Shown piece after piece: positions 62,530 to 64,000 of a stretch of 64,000 nucleotides of DNA. The position numbers were made by a program, and so were the translations under genes. The stretch is from an uncultured Lachnospiraceae bacterium. Lineage in GTDB: Bacteria > Bacillota > Clostridia > Lachnospirales > Lachnospiraceae. Positions within the stretch are counted from its first letter, which is position 1, and each line of letters begins with the position of its first letter. The stretch is from NCBI GenBank assembly GCA_905235745.1, contig CAJOMN010000009.1, positions 1-64,000 of the forward strand, given 5' to 3'. Under the pieces are notes generated by a model. It saw only the letters and a list, made by a program, of their open reading frames with translations, ran no database searches and was not told where the DNA came from.

Positions 62530-63360
62530 ATGAATCCGGTTTATGAAAAATTAAAAAACTGCCATGACAGTGTCAGGGCGAAGACATCATTTGAGCCGAA
62601 GGTTGCACTGGTACTTGGCTCGGGACTGGGCAGATTTGCCGAAGAGATCGACGTTACGGATACGATCCCCTATTCCGATATAGAGGGATTCCCGACATCG
62701 ACCGTTCCGGGGCATGCCGGACAGTTCGTATTCGGCTATCTTGACGGTGTTCCCGTTGTATGTATGCAGGGTAGAGTACATTATTATGAAGGTTATCCGA
62801 TAACCGATGTCGTCCTTCCCGTAAGGCTTATGGGCATGCTCGGTGCGAAGTATCTGTTCCTGACAAATGCTTCGGGCGGGATCAACCGTGATTTTTCAGC
62901 GGGTGATTTTATGCTGATACGCGATCATATATCACTGTTTGCGCCGAATCCCCTTATAGGTGCCAATATCGACGAGATAGGAACAAGGTTTCCCGATATG
63001 TCATCGGTCTACGATCCGGCGCTGTCGGACATAATACTTCAGGTTGCGGATGATTTCGGCATAACGATGAAGACCGGTGTATACGCACAGCTTACCGGTC
63101 CTTCGTTCGAAAGCCCGGCAGAGATCAGGATGCTCGGAAAGCTCGGAGTTGACGCTGTCGGAATGAGTACAGTGGTGGAAGCGATAGCGGCCAACCATAT
63201 GGGTATGAAGATCTGTGCGATATCATGCGTATGTAATCTTGCCGCCGGGATATGCGAAACGCCGCTTACACATGATGAAGTCCAGGAGGCGGCTGCCAAG
63301 GCATCTCCTCTGTTCACGCAGATAGTAAGGGAATCAATAGTCAGGATCGGAGCTTTATGA
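62530..63360 (+). CDS. punA: Purine nucleoside phosphorylase
   Basis: A 276-residue trimeric-type purine nucleoside phosphorylase: VLGSGLGRFA, TVPGHAGQF, MQGRVHYYEGY, LTNASGGIN and the active-site region LTGPSFESPAEIRML with VGMSTVVEAIAA. It splits inosine and guanosine with phosphate. The ribosome binding site aggaggt overlaps the HK2 stop. It is followed with a 4-nt overlap by a nucleoside-binding lipoprotein, so salvage and uptake are coupled. Confidence 0.95.
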   Translation: MNPVYEKLKNCHDSVRAKTSFEPKVALVLGSGLGRFAEEIDVTDTIPYSDIEGFPTSTVPGHAGQFVFGYLDGVPVVCMQGRVHYYEGYPITDVVLPVRLMGMLGAKYLFLTNASGGINRDFSAGDFMLIRDHISLFAPNPLIGANIDEIGTRFPDMSSVYDPALSDIILQVADDFGITMKTGVYAQLTGPSFESPAEIRMLGKLGVDAVGMSTVVEAIAANHMGMKICAISCVCNLAAGICETPLTHDEVQEAAAKASPLFTQIVRESIVRIGAL

Positions 63361-64000
63361 CAGTGATCTACCGAAGATTATTACGATATGCCGCACTGTG
63401 TCTTCTTGCTGCGGCACTTTCCCTTTCGGGATGCGGTAAGAGCGACTCACAGAATTCCGGTGATCCGCAGGCTGACGTAGTGCTTGTTACGGATTACGGT
63501 ACTATTGACGATAACGGTTATAACCAGGCCGCATGGGAAGGGATCAGGAAATATGCCGAGGAATCAGGCATTACATATGATTATTACTGCCCCGAGGATA
63601 CCGATACCGACAGTATACTGACCCAGTTCAAAAGGGGTGAGGCGAACGGTGCCAGGCTCTTTGTATGTCCGGGCACGATGCTTGAGGTTCCGGTATATAT
63701 TGCCCAGAAGAAATACAGTGACTGTTCGTTCATCCTTATCGACGGGGAACCGCACAGTGAGGACGGCACCGACTATGAAACGGCAGATAATGTCTCCGTC
63801 ATCACATTTGCCGAGGAAGAGGCCGGATTTCTGGCAGGATACGCCGCTGTACGCGACGGATACAAGGGGCTGGGATTCATGGGCGGTATTCCCGTGGATC
63901 CGGTCATCAGGTACGGGTACGGATTCGTACAGGGAGCCGATTACGCCGCGATCGAAATGGGCGTGAACGTCCATATCAGGTATACCTATACCGATACATT
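63357..64000 (+). CDS. BMP-family substrate-binding lipoprotein, 3'-truncated by the window
   Basis: The first 214 codons of a lipoprotein that continues past the window: signal peptide with lipobox LSGC (Cys26), then VLVTDYGTIDDNGYNQAAWEG, the start of a BMP (basic membrane protein) / type-1 periplasmic-binding domain, with FAEEEAGFLAGYAA further on. These bind purine nucleosides for ABC uptake (BmpA/NupN type). The start overlaps the phosphorylase stop (ATGA). The permease genes are expected just downstream. Confidence 0.87.
   Translation, partial: MTVIYRRLLRYAALCLLAAALSLSGCGKSDSQNSGDPQADVVLVTDYGTIDDNGYNQAAWEGIRKYAEESGITYDYYCPEDTDTDSILTQFKRGEANGARLFVCPGTMLEVPVYIAQKKYSDCSFILIDGEPHSEDGTDYETADNVSVITFAEEEAGFLAGYAAVRDGYKGLGFMGGIPVDPVIRYGYGFVQGADYAAIEMGVNVHIRYTYTDT

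Overview
The window reads as one stretch of the chromosome of an anaerobic, low-to-mid-GC Firmicute, most likely a Lachnospiraceae member of the Butyrivibrio/Roseburia type. The evidence is a full Rnf operon, pyruvate phosphate dikinase, oxygen-sensitive class III ribonucleotide reductase, a Na+-pump decarboxylase cluster whose OadG is a lipoprotein, and the Clostridia-typical orders era-recO-glyS-ppdK, cmk-ispH-S1 and der-plsY-gpsA. Nearly all genes are on the + strand and tightly packed, with many 1-20 nt overlaps. I see no rRNA, tRNA, CRISPR array, transposase, integrase or phage gene. No gene-free stretch exceeds 300 bases; the longest are 46653-46876, 24669-24869 and 30995-31173, all described below.

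Layout. 1-3683: a 5'-truncated DUF2442-HTH protein, an SGNH hydrolase, AzlC/AzlD amino-acid exporter, a glutathione-peroxidase-like enzyme and a rhomboid-like zinc-ribbon membrane protein. 3712-14098: M16C peptidase, DUF4349 lipoprotein, era, recO, a small lipoprotein, glyS and ppdK. 14217-17749: a heterodimeric ABC exporter. 17724-25535: a run of hairpins, a small Cys-rich protein, birA, asnA, alaS, rpsU, a metallophosphoesterase, scpA and scpB, with a long palindromic element between scpA and scpB. 25683-30994: biotin-dependent carboxyltransferase / Na+ pump operon. 31174-36488: TetR regulator, flavoprotein, cmk, ispH, S1 protein, cheR. 36492-37601 (-): DEDD exonuclease. 37710-42654: rnfCDGEAB, with the flavin transferase apbE converging on it. 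43720-46652: GH25 lysozyme, SleB-like hydrolase and, on the minus strand, an AP2-repeat protein. 46877-54527: nrdDG under an NrdR-box pair, dut, DUF512 radical-SAM protein, der, plsY, gpsA. 54529-62521: MoxR ATPase plus VWA protein, then an HD-GYP response regulator and two hybrid histidine kinases. 62530-64000: purine nucleoside phosphorylase and a truncated BMP-type nucleoside-binding lipoprotein.

How it fits together (inference). PPDK interconverts PEP and pyruvate; the biotin-carboxyltransferase cluster, whose carrier BirA would charge, couples keto-acid or acyl-CoA decarboxylation to Na+ export; Rnf couples ferredoxin/NAD redox to ion export, with its RnfD/RnfG flavins attached by the neighbouring ApbE. 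The signalling block near the end looks like a phosphorelay in which the second kinase has lost key ATP-binding residues. The most unusual sequence features are the 129-nt palindromic element that is also an open reading frame (24702-24845), the four-hairpin array before the Cys-rich protein (17724-17850), the NrdR-box pair at nrdD, and the mixed 12S/5S carboxyltransferase operon.
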